Shown: positions 15,250 through 24,445 of the stretch, in pieces
Layout of the letters: each line of letters starts with the position of its first letter
Position numbering within the stretch: position 1 is the stretch's first letter
NCBI RefSeq assembly: GCF_009749405.1
Contig: NZ_WBIQ01000007.1
Location: 310,001-374,000 of the forward strand
Source of the DNA: Agromyces lapidis
Lineage (GTDB): Bacteria; Actinomycetota; Actinomycetes; Actinomycetales; Microbacteriaceae
DNA: 64,000 bases
Direction: 5' to 3'
Position numbers and translations under genes: made by a program
The notes under the pieces: model-generated
Database searches by the model: none
Seen by the model: the letters and a program-made list of their open reading frames with translations, nothing else
What the model was told of the DNA's origin: nothing

Positions 15250-17076
15250 TCATCGCCCCGAGAGTCGTCGTCGCACGAGCTCGATGCGCGACTGCAACTG
15301 GGTCACCGTCGCCTGCGCGACCTCGGGCCCGCCGCACGCCCGCCGCAGCTCCGCATGGACGCTCGAGTGCGACTGGCCGCTCTGGCGGGCGTAGAGTCCC
15401 ACGATGCTGTTGAGCAGCGAGCGCTGCTCTTTCAGGGTGCGGAAGAGCGCGACCGGCTCGGACGAGGCGCCGTCATCGTGCTCGCCGTCGGCCTGAGCGG
15501 CGGCGGCGTGCTTGCGACGCTCCCCCGCCCTGCGCGCCTGCCGTGCCTGCCGGTGGCGCAGGAGCTCCGAGACCTGCTCGGGCTCGAGCAGCCCCGGGAT
15601 GCCGATGAAGTCGAACTCCTCGTCGCTGCCGGGCTCGGCGAGCGTGCCGAACTCGGTGCCGTCGAACACGACCCGGTCGAACGAGGCGTCGGAGCCGAGC
15701 GCCTCCCAGGTGCCGAACTCCATCTCCTCCGAAGCGCGCTCCTCGCGGTTCGCCGACTCGAGCATGCTGTCGTCGAGGCCGTCGTCGTCGGCGTCGGCGC
15801 CGCCGCGCCGGTCGAGGGCGTGGTCGCGCTCGCGTTCGAGCTGGGCCGCGAGCGCCATGAGCACGGGAACGTTCGGCAGGAACACCGAGGCGGTCTCACC
15901 GCGGCGGCGGGCCCGCACGAAGCGCCCGATCGCCTGGGCGAAGAACAGCGGCGTCGAGGAGCTCGTGGCATAGACCCCGACCGCGAGGCGCGGCACGTCG
16001 ACGCCCTCGGAGACCATGCGCACCGCGACCATCCACCGCCGGGTGTTGCCCGAGAACTCCTCGATGCGGCCCGATGCCTCCTTGTCGTCGGAGAGCACCA
16101 CGGTGACGGGCTCGCCGCTGATCTGCTGCAGGATGTCGGCGTATGCCCGCGCGACGGTCTGGTCGGTGGCGAGCACGAGCCCGCCGGCGTCGGGGATCGA
16201 CTGCCGCACCTCTGTCAGCCGGCGGTCGGCGGCCCGAAGCACCGCGGGGATCCACTCGCCGCTCGGCTCGAGCGCCGTGCGCCACGCCGAGGACGTGATG
16301 TCCTTCGTGTTGTCCTCGCCGAGCTTCGCCTCCATCTCGTCGCCGGCCTTCGTGCGCCAGCGCATGTGCCCGGCGTAGACCATGAACATGACGGGACGCA
16401 CGACGCCGTCGGCGAGGGCGCGCCCGTAGCCGTAGTCGTAGTCGGTCTTCGAGAGGCGCACCCCCTGCGCATCGGGCTCGTAGCGCACGAACGGGATGGG
16501 GGCCGTGTCGGAGCGGAACGGCGTGCCGGTGAGCGAGAGCCGCTTCGTCGCGGGCTCGAAGGCCTCGCGGATCGCATCGCCCCAGGAGAGCGTGTCACCG
16601 CCGTGGTGCACCTCGTCGAGGATGATGAGCGAACGCCCCGAGAGCGTCAGCTCGCGGTGCAGCGCGGGCCGCATCGCAACCTGCGCGTACGTGACGGCGA
16701 CGCCGTGATAGTGCCTGGCCGAGCGGCCGTGCGCGTTGCGGAACCCGGGATCGAGCCGGATGCCGACGCGCGCCGCGGCGTCGGCCCACTGGCGTTTCAG
16801 GTGGTCGGTGGGCGCGACGACCGTGATGCGGTCGATGATGCGTCGGCCTCGGAGCTCGGCGGCGAGGCGGAGCGCGAACGTCGTCTTGCCGGCGCCCGGC
16901 GTCGCGGCGGCGAGGAAGTCGCGCGGGAGCTCGTCGAGATACTGCTCGAGCGCCTCGGCCTGCCAGGCCCGCAGCTTCGACGCGGTACCCCAGGCGGCCC
17001 GCTCGGGGAACGAGGGTGAGAGGTGTTCGGCCGCCGAGGTGCCCGGATGGGCCCCGGATGGTGTCGCTGTACTCAC
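15250..17076 (-). CDS. DEAD/DEAH box helicase (superfamily 2)
   Basis: 608 residues. Helicase core: Walker A ATPGAGKTTFAL near residue 59, motif Ia VVAPTDHLKRQW, motif II LDEVHHGGD, motif III SLTGTPFRSD, then the C-terminal RecA domain with VRMVSEGVDVPRLAVGVYAT and QAIGRFVRARRRGE. An acidic linker (DADDDGLDDSM) leads to a helical C-terminal domain rich in Arg/Gln and Glu. It resembles the stand-alone SF2 translocases widespread in actinobacteria; its DNA/RNA target is unknown. The GTG start at 17076 follows TACCCT (top strand 17085-17090) by eight bases with no ribosome site, so it is probably leaderless. Confidence 0.9.
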   Translation of the reverse strand: MSTATPSGAHPGTSAAEHLSPSFPERAAWGTASKLRAWQAEALEQYLDELPRDFLAAATPGAGKTTFALRLAAELRGRRIIDRITVVAPTDHLKRQWADAAARVGIRLDPGFRNAHGRSARHYHGVAVTYAQVAMRPALHRELTLSGRSLIILDEVHHGGDTLSWGDAIREAFEPATKRLSLTGTPFRSDTAPIPFVRYEPDAQGVRLSKTDYDYGYGRALADGVVRPVMFMVYAGHMRWRTKAGDEMEAKLGEDNTKDITSSAWRTALEPSGEWIPAVLRAADRRLTEVRQSIPDAGGLVLATDQTVARAYADILQQISGEPVTVVLSDDKEASGRIEEFSGNTRRWMVAVRMVSEGVDVPRLAVGVYATSSSTPLFFAQAIGRFVRARRRGETASVFLPNVPVLMALAAQLERERDHALDRRGGADADDDGLDDSMLESANREERASEEMEFGTWEALGSDASFDRVVFDGTEFGTLAEPGSDEEFDFIGIPGLLEPEQVSELLRHRQARQARRAGERRKHAAAAQADGEHDDGASSEPVALFRTLKEQRSLLNSIVGLYARQSGQSHSSVHAELRRACGGPEVAQATVTQLQSRIELVRRRLSGR

Positions 17077-17139
17077 TGGATTCGAGGGTAGCGGAGCCCT
17101 GCGACATCCTCGAACCGACACGTTGTGCAGAATGGAGTG

Positions 17140-17925
17140 ATGGTCACCCAGCAGCATCCCTGGTCGCGTTACGTCGCCATCGGCGATTCGTTCACCGAGG
17201 GCATCGGCGATCCCGAGCCCTCCGTCCCCGGCGGCCACCGCGGCTGGGCCGACCGCGTCGCCGAAGAGCTGGCGCAGGGCACCGAGGACTTCGCGTACGC
17301 GAACCTCGCGGTGCGCGGCAAGCTCATCCAGCAGATCATCGACGAGCAGCTCGAGCCCGCGGTCGCGCTGCGCCCCGACCTCATCACGATCTCGGCGGGC
17401 GGCAACGACGTCATCCGCCCGCGCACGGATCCCGACGAGATCGCCGCTCGCTTCGAGTACGCGATCGAACGCCTCTCGCGCGACCACGCGACCATCGTGC
17501 TGTTCACGGGTGTCGACGTCGGCTTCTCGCCCGTGTTCCGCGGCATCCGCGGAAAGGTCGCCATCTACAACGAGAACCTCCGCACGATCGCGGCGAAGTA
17601 CGACTGCCTCGTCGCCGATCAGTGGGCGCTCACCGCGATCCAGGACCAGCGCATGTGGTCGCCCGACCGCCTGCACCTCAACTCCCTCGGCCACCACACC
17701 GTCGCGCGCATGGTGCTCTCGGCCCTCAACGTCGACAACGACCTCGAGCCGCTGAAGCCCGAACCGCTGCCGTCGACGACCTGGCGTCAGGCTCGCGTCG
17801 AAGACCTCGCGTGGGCGCGCGAGTACCTCGTGCCGTGGGTCGTGCGGCGCATCCGCCACCAGTCGTCGGGCGACCTGGTCTCGCCGAAGCGGCCCGACGC
17901 GGGTCCCTACTCGCTGCCGGACTGA
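17140..17925 (+). CDS. SGNH/GDSL family hydrolase
   Basis: 261-residue cytosolic-looking esterase fold. Block I is AIGDSFTEG (Ser17 nucleophile), block III SAGGNDVIRP, and block V SPDRLHLNSLGHH (Asp-His). The C-terminal part (TWRQARVEDLAWAREYLVPW) is an extra helical tail seen in actinobacterial members. The substrate is unknown; lipids or acetylated sugars are common. The ATG at 17140 has GGAG six bases upstream; CAGAAT also lies six bases upstream, so leaderless initiation is possible. It is divergent from the helicase by 63 bp. Confidence 0.9.
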   Translation: MVTQQHPWSRYVAIGDSFTEGIGDPEPSVPGGHRGWADRVAEELAQGTEDFAYANLAVRGKLIQQIIDEQLEPAVALRPDLITISAGGNDVIRPRTDPDEIAARFEYAIERLSRDHATIVLFTGVDVGFSPVFRGIRGKVAIYNENLRTIAAKYDCLVADQWALTAIQDQRMWSPDRLHLNSLGHHTVARMVLSALNVDNDLEPLKPEPLPSTTWRQARVEDLAWAREYLVPWVVRRIRHQSSGDLVSPKRPDAGPYSLPD

Positions 17926-19211
17926 GCGGTCGCGGGCGCGAGCCCCGAGGGGTTCGCGAGCCGCCACCAGGTGCCCGGGTCGTCGATCTCGGCGTCGAGC
18001 ACCAGGGGCACGGTGATCTCCTGCGCGCCCGCCCGGACGACGGCGGTGCCGACCTCCTCGCCCTCGTCCGCGAGGGTGAGCGGCTCCGCGCGCACCTCGA
18101 CCACGACGGGGGTGTCGCTCCAGACCACGACGGATGCCCCGTCGGCGGCCCGTGCGCGTGCGGTGTCGCCCCACGGGGTGTCGTAGCCGGCGAGCTCCTG
18201 GCCGGCCTCGAGGGGCACGACCTCGTGGAATCCGGGTGCGACGCTGTCGAGCAGCTTCGCGATCGCCTCGCGGAGCATCGCGTGGTTCTCGCCGCCGAGC
18301 ACCACGCCGACGACCGTCACGGTCGTGTCGCCCACCGCGTAGTCGGCCGAGAACAGCAGGTTCGCGGCGTCGTCGGTGGTGCCGGTCTTGATGCCGTCGA
18401 CGCCGTGCGTGCCGAGCAGCTTGTTCGAGTTCTCGAGCGTGCCGAGCTCGGGGATGTCGACCTCCTGCGTCGCGACGATCTCGGCGAGCACGGGCTCGGC
18501 GAGGGCGAGCTCGCCGAGCTGCACGAGGTCGGCGGGCGTCGACACGTTCTCGAGCGACAGGCCGCTCGCGTCGGCGATGCGCGTGTTCGCGAGCCCGTGG
18601 GCGTCGAGCCAGGTGCGCGCGGCGTCGACGAGCCCCTGTTCGGAGCCGAACGCCCAGTTCGAGAGCGAGATCGCGTAGTTGTTGCCCGACGGCAGCAGCA
18701 GCGCCTCGAGGCTCTCGCGGAGGCTGAGCGTCGCGCCGGCCTCGACGGGCGCGACCGAGCCGTTCTGGGCGATCATGTCCCAGTAGATGTCGACGTCGGC
18801 GTCGGTGTACTCGATGTCGGGGCCGTTCTCGCCCGCAGGGATCGGGTGTTGCTCGAGGATCACGAGCGCGGTGATGATCTTGGTGATGCTCGCCGACGCC
18901 ATCGGCTGATCGGCGTTGCCCGCGGCGAGGAGCCCGTCGAAGCCGACCGCGCCCACGGCGTAGCCGCCGAAGCCCGGCAGCGCGAGCGGCTGCGCCGCGG
19001 CGACGACGGGAGCGGGCTGCTCGACCTCGGGCGCGGCGGCCGGCACCGGGGCGCCGAGCGCGTTCGCGGTGTAGACCCCGCCACCGATGAGCAGGGCGAT
19101 CACGACGGCGAGGCTGCCGAACACGACGATGCGACGGCGCCGGTAGACGCGCCGGCGCTCGTCGGGGTCGGAGGGGCGTGCGGTGTCCGCGTGCGCGGTC
19201 GTATCGGTCAC
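17907..19211 (-). CDS. D-alanyl-D-alanine carboxypeptidase, S11 family (PBP)
   Basis: 434 residues with a cytoplasmic basic N-terminus, one transmembrane anchor (VVFGSLAVVIALLIGGGVY, about 29-47), an Ala/Pro-rich stem and an extracellular penicillin-binding domain. The active-site motifs are S-I-T-K at 108-111, SGN at 175-177 and KTG at 275-277. It removes the terminal D-Ala of peptidoglycan stems. The GTG start overlaps the stop of the upstream methyltransferase (GTGA), so it is translationally coupled. No C-terminal amphipathic anchor is needed, since it is held at the N-terminus. The 3' end overlaps the SGNH gene by 19 bases. Confidence 0.94.
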   Translation of the reverse strand: MTDTTAHADTARPSDPDERRRVYRRRRIVVFGSLAVVIALLIGGGVYTANALGAPVPAAAPEVEQPAPVVAAAQPLALPGFGGYAVGAVGFDGLLAAGNADQPMASASITKIITALVILEQHPIPAGENGPDIEYTDADVDIYWDMIAQNGSVAPVEAGATLSLRESLEALLLPSGNNYAISLSNWAFGSEQGLVDAARTWLDAHGLANTRIADASGLSLENVSTPADLVQLGELALAEPVLAEIVATQEVDIPELGTLENSNKLLGTHGVDGIKTGTTDDAANLLFSADYAVGDTTVTVVGVVLGGENHAMLREAIAKLLDSVAPGFHEVVPLEAGQELAGYDTPWGDTARARAADGASVVVWSDTPVVVEVRAEPLTLADEGEEVGTAVVRAGAQEITVPLVLDAEIDDPGTWWRLANPSGLAPATAQSGSE

Positions 19212-20026
19212 GGGGTCTGTTCCTCCGGCAGGGCGAGGGCGTAGATCACGACGGCCGCGGCTGCCGCGACGTTCAGGGAGTCGACGCCGTGGCGCATCGG
19301 GATCGTGACGACCGCGTCGGCGGCCTCGAGGGCACTGCGGCTGAGGCCGTCGCCCTCGGCGCCGAAGACGAGGGCGAGGCGCTCGGGCGGGTCGGCGGCG
19401 AGCCGGCGCAGCGGCACCGCGTCGTCGGCGAGCGCGAGGGCGGCAGTGGTGAACCCGGCGCCGTGCAGGAGTGCGGCGGCCTCGCCCCACTCGGGCAGCC
19501 TGGTCCACGGCACCTGGAAGACGGTGCCCATGCTGACGCGCACGCTGCGGCGGTAGAGCGGGTCGGCGCAGCGCGGCGTCACGAGCACGGCGTCGGCGCC
19601 GAGCGCGGCCACCGATCGGAAGATCGCCCCCACGTTCGTGTGATCGACGATGTCCTCGAGGACGACCACGCGCCGGGCGCCGGCGAGCAGTTCGGCCGGG
19701 TCGGGCAGCTCGGGCCGCTCGAACGCCGCGAGGGCGCCCCGGTGCACGCGGTACCCGGTGATCTCCTCGAGCTGTGCGGGGTCGGCGAGGTGCACGGGGA
19801 TGTCGAACGGGGCGAGCACGGGCTCGAGCCCGGCGAGCCACTTCTCCTCCATGAGCACCGAGCGCGGGCGGTGCCCAGCGGCGATCGCCCGCCCGATGAC
19901 CTTCGCCGATTCGGCGATGTACAGCCCCTGCTCCGGCTCTCGGGCGCTGCGCAGGGTCACGTCGGTGAGCCGTGCGTAGTCGGCGACGGAATCGGATGCC
20001 GCGTCGCGGACTCGTTCGATGTGCAT
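19208..20026 (-). CDS. TrmH/SpoU family RNA 2'-O-methyltransferase
   Basis: 272 residues. The N-terminal substrate-binding region (EQGLYIAESAKVIGRAIAAG) precedes the SPOUT domain with motif 1 DHTNVGAIFRSVAALGADA, motif 2 LALVFGAEGDGLS and motif 3 IPMRHGVDSLNVAAAAAVV, the trefoil knot that binds SAM. It methylates a ribose in rRNA or tRNA; the site is not predictable here. An upstream run of GGGGAGGAGATCC gives a good ribosome site for the ATG at 20026. It is coupled to the downstream carboxypeptidase by GTGA. Confidence 0.93.
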   Translation of the reverse strand: MHIERVRDAASDSVADYARLTDVTLRSAREPEQGLYIAESAKVIGRAIAAGHRPRSVLMEEKWLAGLEPVLAPFDIPVHLADPAQLEEITGYRVHRGALAAFERPELPDPAELLAGARRVVVLEDIVDHTNVGAIFRSVAALGADAVLVTPRCADPLYRRSVRVSMGTVFQVPWTRLPEWGEAAALLHGAGFTTAALALADDAVPLRRLAADPPERLALVFGAEGDGLSRSALEAADAVVTIPMRHGVDSLNVAAAAAVVIYALALPEEQTP

Positions 20027-20083
20027 GGATCTCCTCCCCTCAAGAGTGCCAGCCTCGGAAACAATCCGGAAAACGACGGTGTT

Positions 20084-20089
20084 TACAAT
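20084..20089 (+). promoter_or_regulatory. -10 box of the sirtuin gene
   Basis: TACAAT, close to the TATAAT consensus, lies 30 bp before the sirtuin GTG and leaves room for a short leader carrying GGAG. No convincing -35 hexamer is seen. Confidence 0.5.
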
Positions 20090-20118
20090 CAGGTCAACCT
20101 CGTCTGAATGGAGCCTCC

Positions 20119-20967
20119 GTGGAGATCGGAATCGACGCGACGCCCGACACCGGGCAACTGGTGCGCGAGGCGATCGACCTCATGCGCGGGGCGCGCATCG
20201 CGGTGCTCACCGGGGCCGGGGTCAGCACCGACTCCGGCATCCCCGACTATCGCGGAGAGGGGGCTCCGGTGCGCACGCCCATGACCGTGCAGCGATTCCT
20301 CGCCACAGAGGAGGCGCGCAAGCGCTACTGGGCCGGCAGCCATCTCGGGTGGCGGCACTTCGGCAGCGCCCGCCCGAACGCAGGACACCTCGCGCTCGCC
20401 TCGCTCGAGGCCGCGGGTGCGGTCGCGGGCGTCGTCACGCAGAACGTCGACGGACTGCACCGGCGCGCGGGCAGCCGCCACGTCGTCGAGCTGCACGGCG
20501 GCATGGATCGCGTCGTCTGCCTCGATTGCGGCCAGCACTACGCGAGGCAGGCGATCGCGGAGGAGTTGACGCTGCTGAACCCGGGCATCGACCTCGAGAA
20601 GTCGGTCCGTCAGGCGCCCGACGGCGACGTCGTCGTCGATGATGATGTCGAGTCGATGGTCATTCCCGTCTGCACCGTCTGCGGCGGCATCCTGAAGCCC
20701 GACGTCGTGTTCTTCGGGGAGTTCGTGCCGGCACCGACCTTCCAGGCCGCCGCCTCCCTCGTCGCGGGCGCCGACGTGTTCCTCGTCGCCGGCTCCTCGC
20801 TCATCGTGAACTCGGGCGTGCGTCTCATCGAGCAGGCGCGACGGCGGAAGCTCCCGATCATCGTCGTGAACCGCGGGGTCACGAAGGGCGACTCCCGGGC
20901 CGCCGTCAAGATCGACGCCGGTGCGAGTGAGACGCTCACCGCCTTCGCCGAGGCGCTCGGTTCGTGA
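20119..20967 (+). CDS. Sir2 family NAD-dependent protein deacylase
   Basis: 282 residues. NAD-binding motifs GAGVSTDSGIPDYRG and TQNVDGLHRRAGSR, the catalytic HG in ELHGGMD, a zinc ribbon with CLDC and CTVC, then FGEFVP and VAGSSLIVNSGVRL. It removes acyl groups from lysine, giving nicotinamide and O-acyl-ADP-ribose. The insert between the cysteine pairs (DLEKSVRQAPDGDVVVDDD) is long and acidic, as in actinobacterial class II/M-like sirtuins. The GTG at 20119 has GGAG nine bases upstream; earlier in-frame sequence is leader. Confidence 0.94.
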   Translation: MEIGIDATPDTGQLVREAIDLMRGARIAVLTGAGVSTDSGIPDYRGEGAPVRTPMTVQRFLATEEARKRYWAGSHLGWRHFGSARPNAGHLALASLEAAGAVAGVVTQNVDGLHRRAGSRHVVELHGGMDRVVCLDCGQHYARQAIAEELTLLNPGIDLEKSVRQAPDGDVVVDDDVESMVIPVCTVCGGILKPDVVFFGEFVPAPTFQAAASLVAGADVFLVAGSSLIVNSGVRLIEQARRRKLPIIVVNRGVTKGDSRAAVKIDAGASETLTAFAEALGS

Positions 20968-20998
20968 ACGCGGCCCGCGACATGCGAGAGTCTTCGAC

Positions 20999-21604
20999 AT
21001 GACGGATGCCTCGCCACACCCCGAACCGACGCTGATCGCCCTGGTCCGCCACGGCGAGACCGAGTGGAACCGCGAGCGTCGCATCCAGGGCATGACCGAC
21101 ATCCCGCTGAACGACACGGGGCGCGCGCAGGCCGCCGAGACTGGCGAGCGGCTCGCCCGAGACGACTGGGACGCCGTGTACGCGAGCACGCTCGCGCGCG
21201 CGACCGAGACCGCCGAGATCATCGCCGGGGTGCTCGCGCTGCCCGCGCCACGACTCATGGGTTCGCTCGCCGAGCGCAGCCATGGGGTGCTCGAGGGATT
21301 GGACCACGCCGGCCGGATGGCGGTCGAGGCGCAGGCGGCGACGATCGAGGGGCTCGAACCGCGCTCCACCGTCATCGCCCGTGCGAGCGCTGCGCTCGCC
21401 GAGATCGCGGCGGCCCACCCCGGCGGCAGCGTCGTCGTGGTCTCGCACGGCGGCGTGATCCACTCGCTCATCCTCGGGTTGAGCGAGTGGACGCTGCCCG
21501 GAGCGGGGTACGCGATCACGAACGGCTCGGTGCACCTGCTGCGACATGCCGCGGGCGCACTCGAGCTCGTCGAGCCCGAACGGCTCACGGGTACCGAGGA
21601 CTGA
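20999..21604 (+). CDS. Histidine phosphatase family protein
   Basis: 201 residues. The catalytic RHG lies in LVRHGETEWNRERRIQG (His near residue 16), the second Arg in YASTLARATETAEII, and the second His in VVVSHGGVIHSLI. This is branch 1 of the superfamily (phosphoglycerate mutase-like, CobC/GpmB type). The substrate is not predictable. It begins 31 bases after the sirtuin stop and is probably co-transcribed with it. Confidence 0.92.
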   Translation: MTDASPHPEPTLIALVRHGETEWNRERRIQGMTDIPLNDTGRAQAAETGERLARDDWDAVYASTLARATETAEIIAGVLALPAPRLMGSLAERSHGVLEGLDHAGRMAVEAQAATIEGLEPRSTVIARASAALAEIAAAHPGGSVVVVSHGGVIHSLILGLSEWTLPGAGYAITNGSVHLLRHAAGALELVEPERLTGTED

Positions 21605-21630
21605 TCGGCCGGGCGGCGGCGCCCGACGTC

Positions 21631-22731
21631 TCAGCGCCGCTTGCGACGCCTTCCGCGCCCACCGTGCTCGGCGACCGTGCGCCGCATGAGCTCGAGCAGG
21701 GTCGCAGCCGAGCCGGCCCAGGTGTACTGCGCCGCGCGTTCGACCGAGCGGGCGGAGTGCTCCTGCCAGATGTCGTCGGATTCGAGGTCGCCGAGCGCCC
21801 GAACGAGGTCATCGGCGTCGCCCGCATCGAAGTAGAGCGCGGCGTCGCCGCCGATCTCGCGGAAGATCGGGATGTCGCTCACGACGACCGGCGTGCCGAG
21901 GCGCATCGCCTCGATGAGCGGGATGCCGAAGCCCTCGGCCCGCGAGGCGTGCACGAGCGCGGTGGCGCCCGCGAGCAGCTCGGCGTACGCGGCATCCGTC
22001 ACGCCGTCGTGGAAGACGAGCCGTGCCTCCGGAGCGAGCCGGGTGAGCCGTTCCCGTTCCTCGCGGCCGATCCGGCTGAGGAGGTGCAGCTCGTGGTCGG
22101 GCAGTGCCGCGACGGCCATCACGAGCGTGTCGACGTTCTTGTACGGCATGTACGAGCCCATGTACACGAGCCGATGCCCCTCGGGGCGGGCGCGCGGCAG
22201 CTCGGGTGCACCGAGGTCGTCGGAGGCGTTCGAGACGACCGTGATCGGACGATCGGTGAGATGGTGCTCGCGGATGAGCCCGGCCGTCGTCTCGGAGACG
22301 GTGACGACCGCGTCGGCCCGGTTCAGCAGCAGCCGCTGCGGCCACCAGGCGAGGTGGTAGAGCCGCCAGAGCAGGCGCACGGGGGCCGGCAGGTCTCGCG
22401 GCGGCGTGCGGTTCTCGTAGTAGATCAGGTCGTGCAGGGTCAGCAGCAGGCGGTAGTCGCGACCCCACGAGCCCATCGTCTGCATCGGAGAGAACACGAT
22501 GTCGGGGCGCAGGCGACGCACCTGGCGCGCCACGAACGGCTCGCGCGCGCTCGTCGGCGAGCTCACGAGCTGCCACGGCAGGTCGGGCAGCATGTCGAGC
22601 TGACGGTGGTCGCTCACGAGCATCGTGACGGGGTGCAGCTTCGCGAGCTCGCCGACGAGGCCCGCGGTGAACCGGCTGATGCCGTCGTGGTGCCCGATGC
22701 GGGTGTAGCGGCAGTCGACGACGACCCTCAT
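21631..22731 (-). CDS. Glycosyltransferase family 4 (GT-B)
   Basis: 366 residues. The GT-B N-terminal domain starts MRVVVDCRYTRIGHHDGIS; the C-terminal GT4 domain has VVSNASDD, MGSYMPYKNVDTLV, and the nucleotide-binding block HASRAEGFGIPLIEAMRLGTPVV (written here in part: EGFGIPLIEAM). The C-terminal tail is very basic (GRGRRRKRR). It transfers a sugar from a nucleotide donor to an unknown acceptor at the inner membrane face. The ATG overlaps the hydrolase stop (ATGA), so they form an operon. Confidence 0.91.
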   Translation of the reverse strand: MRVVVDCRYTRIGHHDGISRFTAGLVGELAKLHPVTMLVSDHRQLDMLPDLPWQLVSSPTSAREPFVARQVRRLRPDIVFSPMQTMGSWGRDYRLLLTLHDLIYYENRTPPRDLPAPVRLLWRLYHLAWWPQRLLLNRADAVVTVSETTAGLIREHHLTDRPITVVSNASDDLGAPELPRARPEGHRLVYMGSYMPYKNVDTLVMAVAALPDHELHLLSRIGREERERLTRLAPEARLVFHDGVTDAAYAELLAGATALVHASRAEGFGIPLIEAMRLGTPVVVSDIPIFREIGGDAALYFDAGDADDLVRALGDLESDDIWQEHSARSVERAAQYTWAGSAATLLELMRRTVAEHGGRGRRRKRR

Positions 22732-23621
22732 GCGTGCGACTCCGTGCGCAGGAAGCGGCCGATGCGCGCGGCGGCGTCGCCGGGGGTCTCGTAGTGGATG
22801 AGGTGTCCCACCTCGGGGATCACCTCGAGCGTCGCATCGGGGAACCGGCCGACGAGGCGGCGCTGCGCCTCGATGGGGGTCACGTCGTCGCGTTCGGCGG
22901 CGACGAGGAGGGTCGGCACGGTGATGCGCTCGGCGTACTCGCTCACGTCGTGGCCGACGGAGGCCCGGAACGCCTCGAGCAACTGGTCGCGGTCGCCGAA
23001 GTCGGAGAAGTAGCGGTCGTGCTGGTCGTGGATCCAACGTCGGAGGTCGCGCTCGCCGGTCTTCGCCATGGTGACGCTCATCACCCGCACGACCGCGCCG
23101 TTGCGCAGGAGCGCGAAGCCGGCCTTCTCGGGCAGCGCGGCGGCCGCGCGGTAGTAGAGCACCGCGAGGCGCGTCATGACGCCGCGCGGCCCCTGCAGGG
23201 CGGGGGCGCCGATAGGGTTCACGAGCACGAGCCGGCGCGGGGCGAGCCCGCCCGCGACGGCCGCCGACGACACGATCGATCCGAAGGAGTGCCCGAGCAG
23301 GTCGTAGTCGCCCTCGATGCCGACGGCCTCGATGAAGGCGCCGAGCCAGCGCGCGTAGCCGTCGATGTCGTGCTCGCGGTCGGCGAAGGTCGCCGACTCG
23401 CCGAAGCCCGGCAGGTCGGGCGAGACGATGCGGTAGCCGGGCAGCTGGGCCACGACGGGTTCGAGTCCGTGGTGATCGCCGCGGAAGCCGTGCACGAGCA
23501 CGAGCACGGGGGCATCCGCGTCGCCGTACTCCCACCAAGCGGTGTCGGTGCCGTCGACGTCGACCCGGTGGGCCCTGACGGGAATGCGGGCGAGCGCGGC
23601 GGCGTAGGGCGATTCGATCAT
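22728..23621 (-). CDS. Alpha/beta hydrolase
   Basis: 297 residues. Oxyanion HGF in LVHGFRGDHHGL, nucleophile elbow GHSFGS, acid in VAAERDDVTP and catalytic His in EVGHLIHYETP. The lid region holds a hydrophobic segment with YYRAAAALPEKAG. The substrate is unknown. The start is set at 23621 because TAGAAT (top strand 23629-23634) lies exactly seven bases upstream and covers the ATG at 23630; the mRNA is probably leaderless. It is coupled to the glycosyltransferase by ATGA. Confidence 0.9.
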   Translation of the reverse strand: MIESPYAAALARIPVRAHRVDVDGTDTAWWEYGDADAPVLVLVHGFRGDHHGLEPVVAQLPGYRIVSPDLPGFGESATFADREHDIDGYARWLGAFIEAVGIEGDYDLLGHSFGSIVSSAAVAGGLAPRRLVLVNPIGAPALQGPRGVMTRLAVLYYRAAAALPEKAGFALLRNGAVVRVMSVTMAKTGERDLRRWIHDQHDRYFSDFGDRDQLLEAFRASVGHDVSEYAERITVPTLLVAAERDDVTPIEAQRRLVGRFPDATLEVIPEVGHLIHYETPGDAAARIGRFLRTESHA

Positions 23622-23743
23622 CCCGGCCATTCTACGGATTCCGCCTGCGCGAAAGCCGCGTCGCCGGGCGCAGACCTCTCGGATGCCGGGACACGCGCCG
23701 CGCCGCGCCGGCGATGACGGTGGCGCTGCATAGCCTTTCGCAC

Positions 23744-24445
23744 ATGGATGCCACGAATGCCGCCCTGTGGGCGAACACCCTCGCCGTCTTCGACCTCGAG
23801 ACCACCGGCATCGACGTCGACGTCAGCCGCATCGTCACCGCGCACGTCGGCGTGCTCGGCGCCGACGGCGAGGTGCTCGAGCAGCGCGAGTGGCTCGTCG
23901 ACCCGGGCATCGAGATCCCGACGGCGGCCTCGGTCATCCACGGGGTGACCACCGAGCGCGCCCGCCTCGAGGGGCAGTCGGCGGCCACCGCCGTCGGCGA
24001 GATCATCGCGGCCCTCGCCGACGCCGCCGAGCGCGGCCTGCCGATCGTCGCGTACAACGCGGCCTACGACCTCACCATCCTCGAGCGCGAGGCCGCCCGC
24101 TACGGTCTCGCTCCCCTGCCGGGCCCGGGGCCCGTCATCGACCCGCTCGTCATCGACAAGGCGGTCGACCGGTACCGTCGCGGCAAGCGCACCCTCTCTG
24201 CGGCGGCCGAGCATTACGGCGTCGTGCTCGACGACGCCCACAACGCGGGCGCCGACGCGATCGCGGCGGGGCGCGTGGCGCAGGCGATCGCCCGCGCCCA
24301 CCCCGAACTCGCAACGGTCGCGGTCGCCGAGCTGCACGCCCGTCAGGTCGACTGGTGCCGAGAGCAGGCCGAGAGCTACCAGTCGTGGCGTCGCCGCAAC
24401 GGCGAGCCCGAGTTCACGACCTCCGGGGCGTGGCCGGTCCGTTGA
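23744..24445 (+). CDS. DEDDh 3'-5' exonuclease (DNA polymerase III epsilon-like)
   Basis: 233 residues. Exo I FDLETTG (Asp/Glu), Exo II YNAAYDLTIL and Exo III HNAGADAIAAG with the preceding catalytic His are all present. It is a stand-alone exonuclease, not linked to a BRCT or helicase domain. The start at 23744 has TAGCCT at 23731-23736, seven bases upstream, and no ribosome site, so it is leaderless; an ATG 30 bases earlier precedes the -10 box and is unlikely. The 3' end overlaps the convergent acetyltransferase by 32 bases. Confidence 0.93.
   Translation: MDATNAALWANTLAVFDLETTGIDVDVSRIVTAHVGVLGADGEVLEQREWLVDPGIEIPTAASVIHGVTTERARLEGQSAATAVGEIIAALADAAERGLPIVAYNAAYDLTILEREAARYGLAPLPGPGPVIDPLVIDKAVDRYRRGKRTLSAAAEHYGVVLDDAHNAGADAIAAGRVAQAIARAHPELATVAVAELHARQVDWCREQAESYQSWRRRNGEPEFTTSGAWPVR

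Noticed and set aside
15250-17076. Helicase as part of an anti-phage system
   Set aside because: It stands with nsrR and hmp and has no nuclease, methylase or other defence neighbour; lone SF2 helicases of this type are common in actinobacteria.
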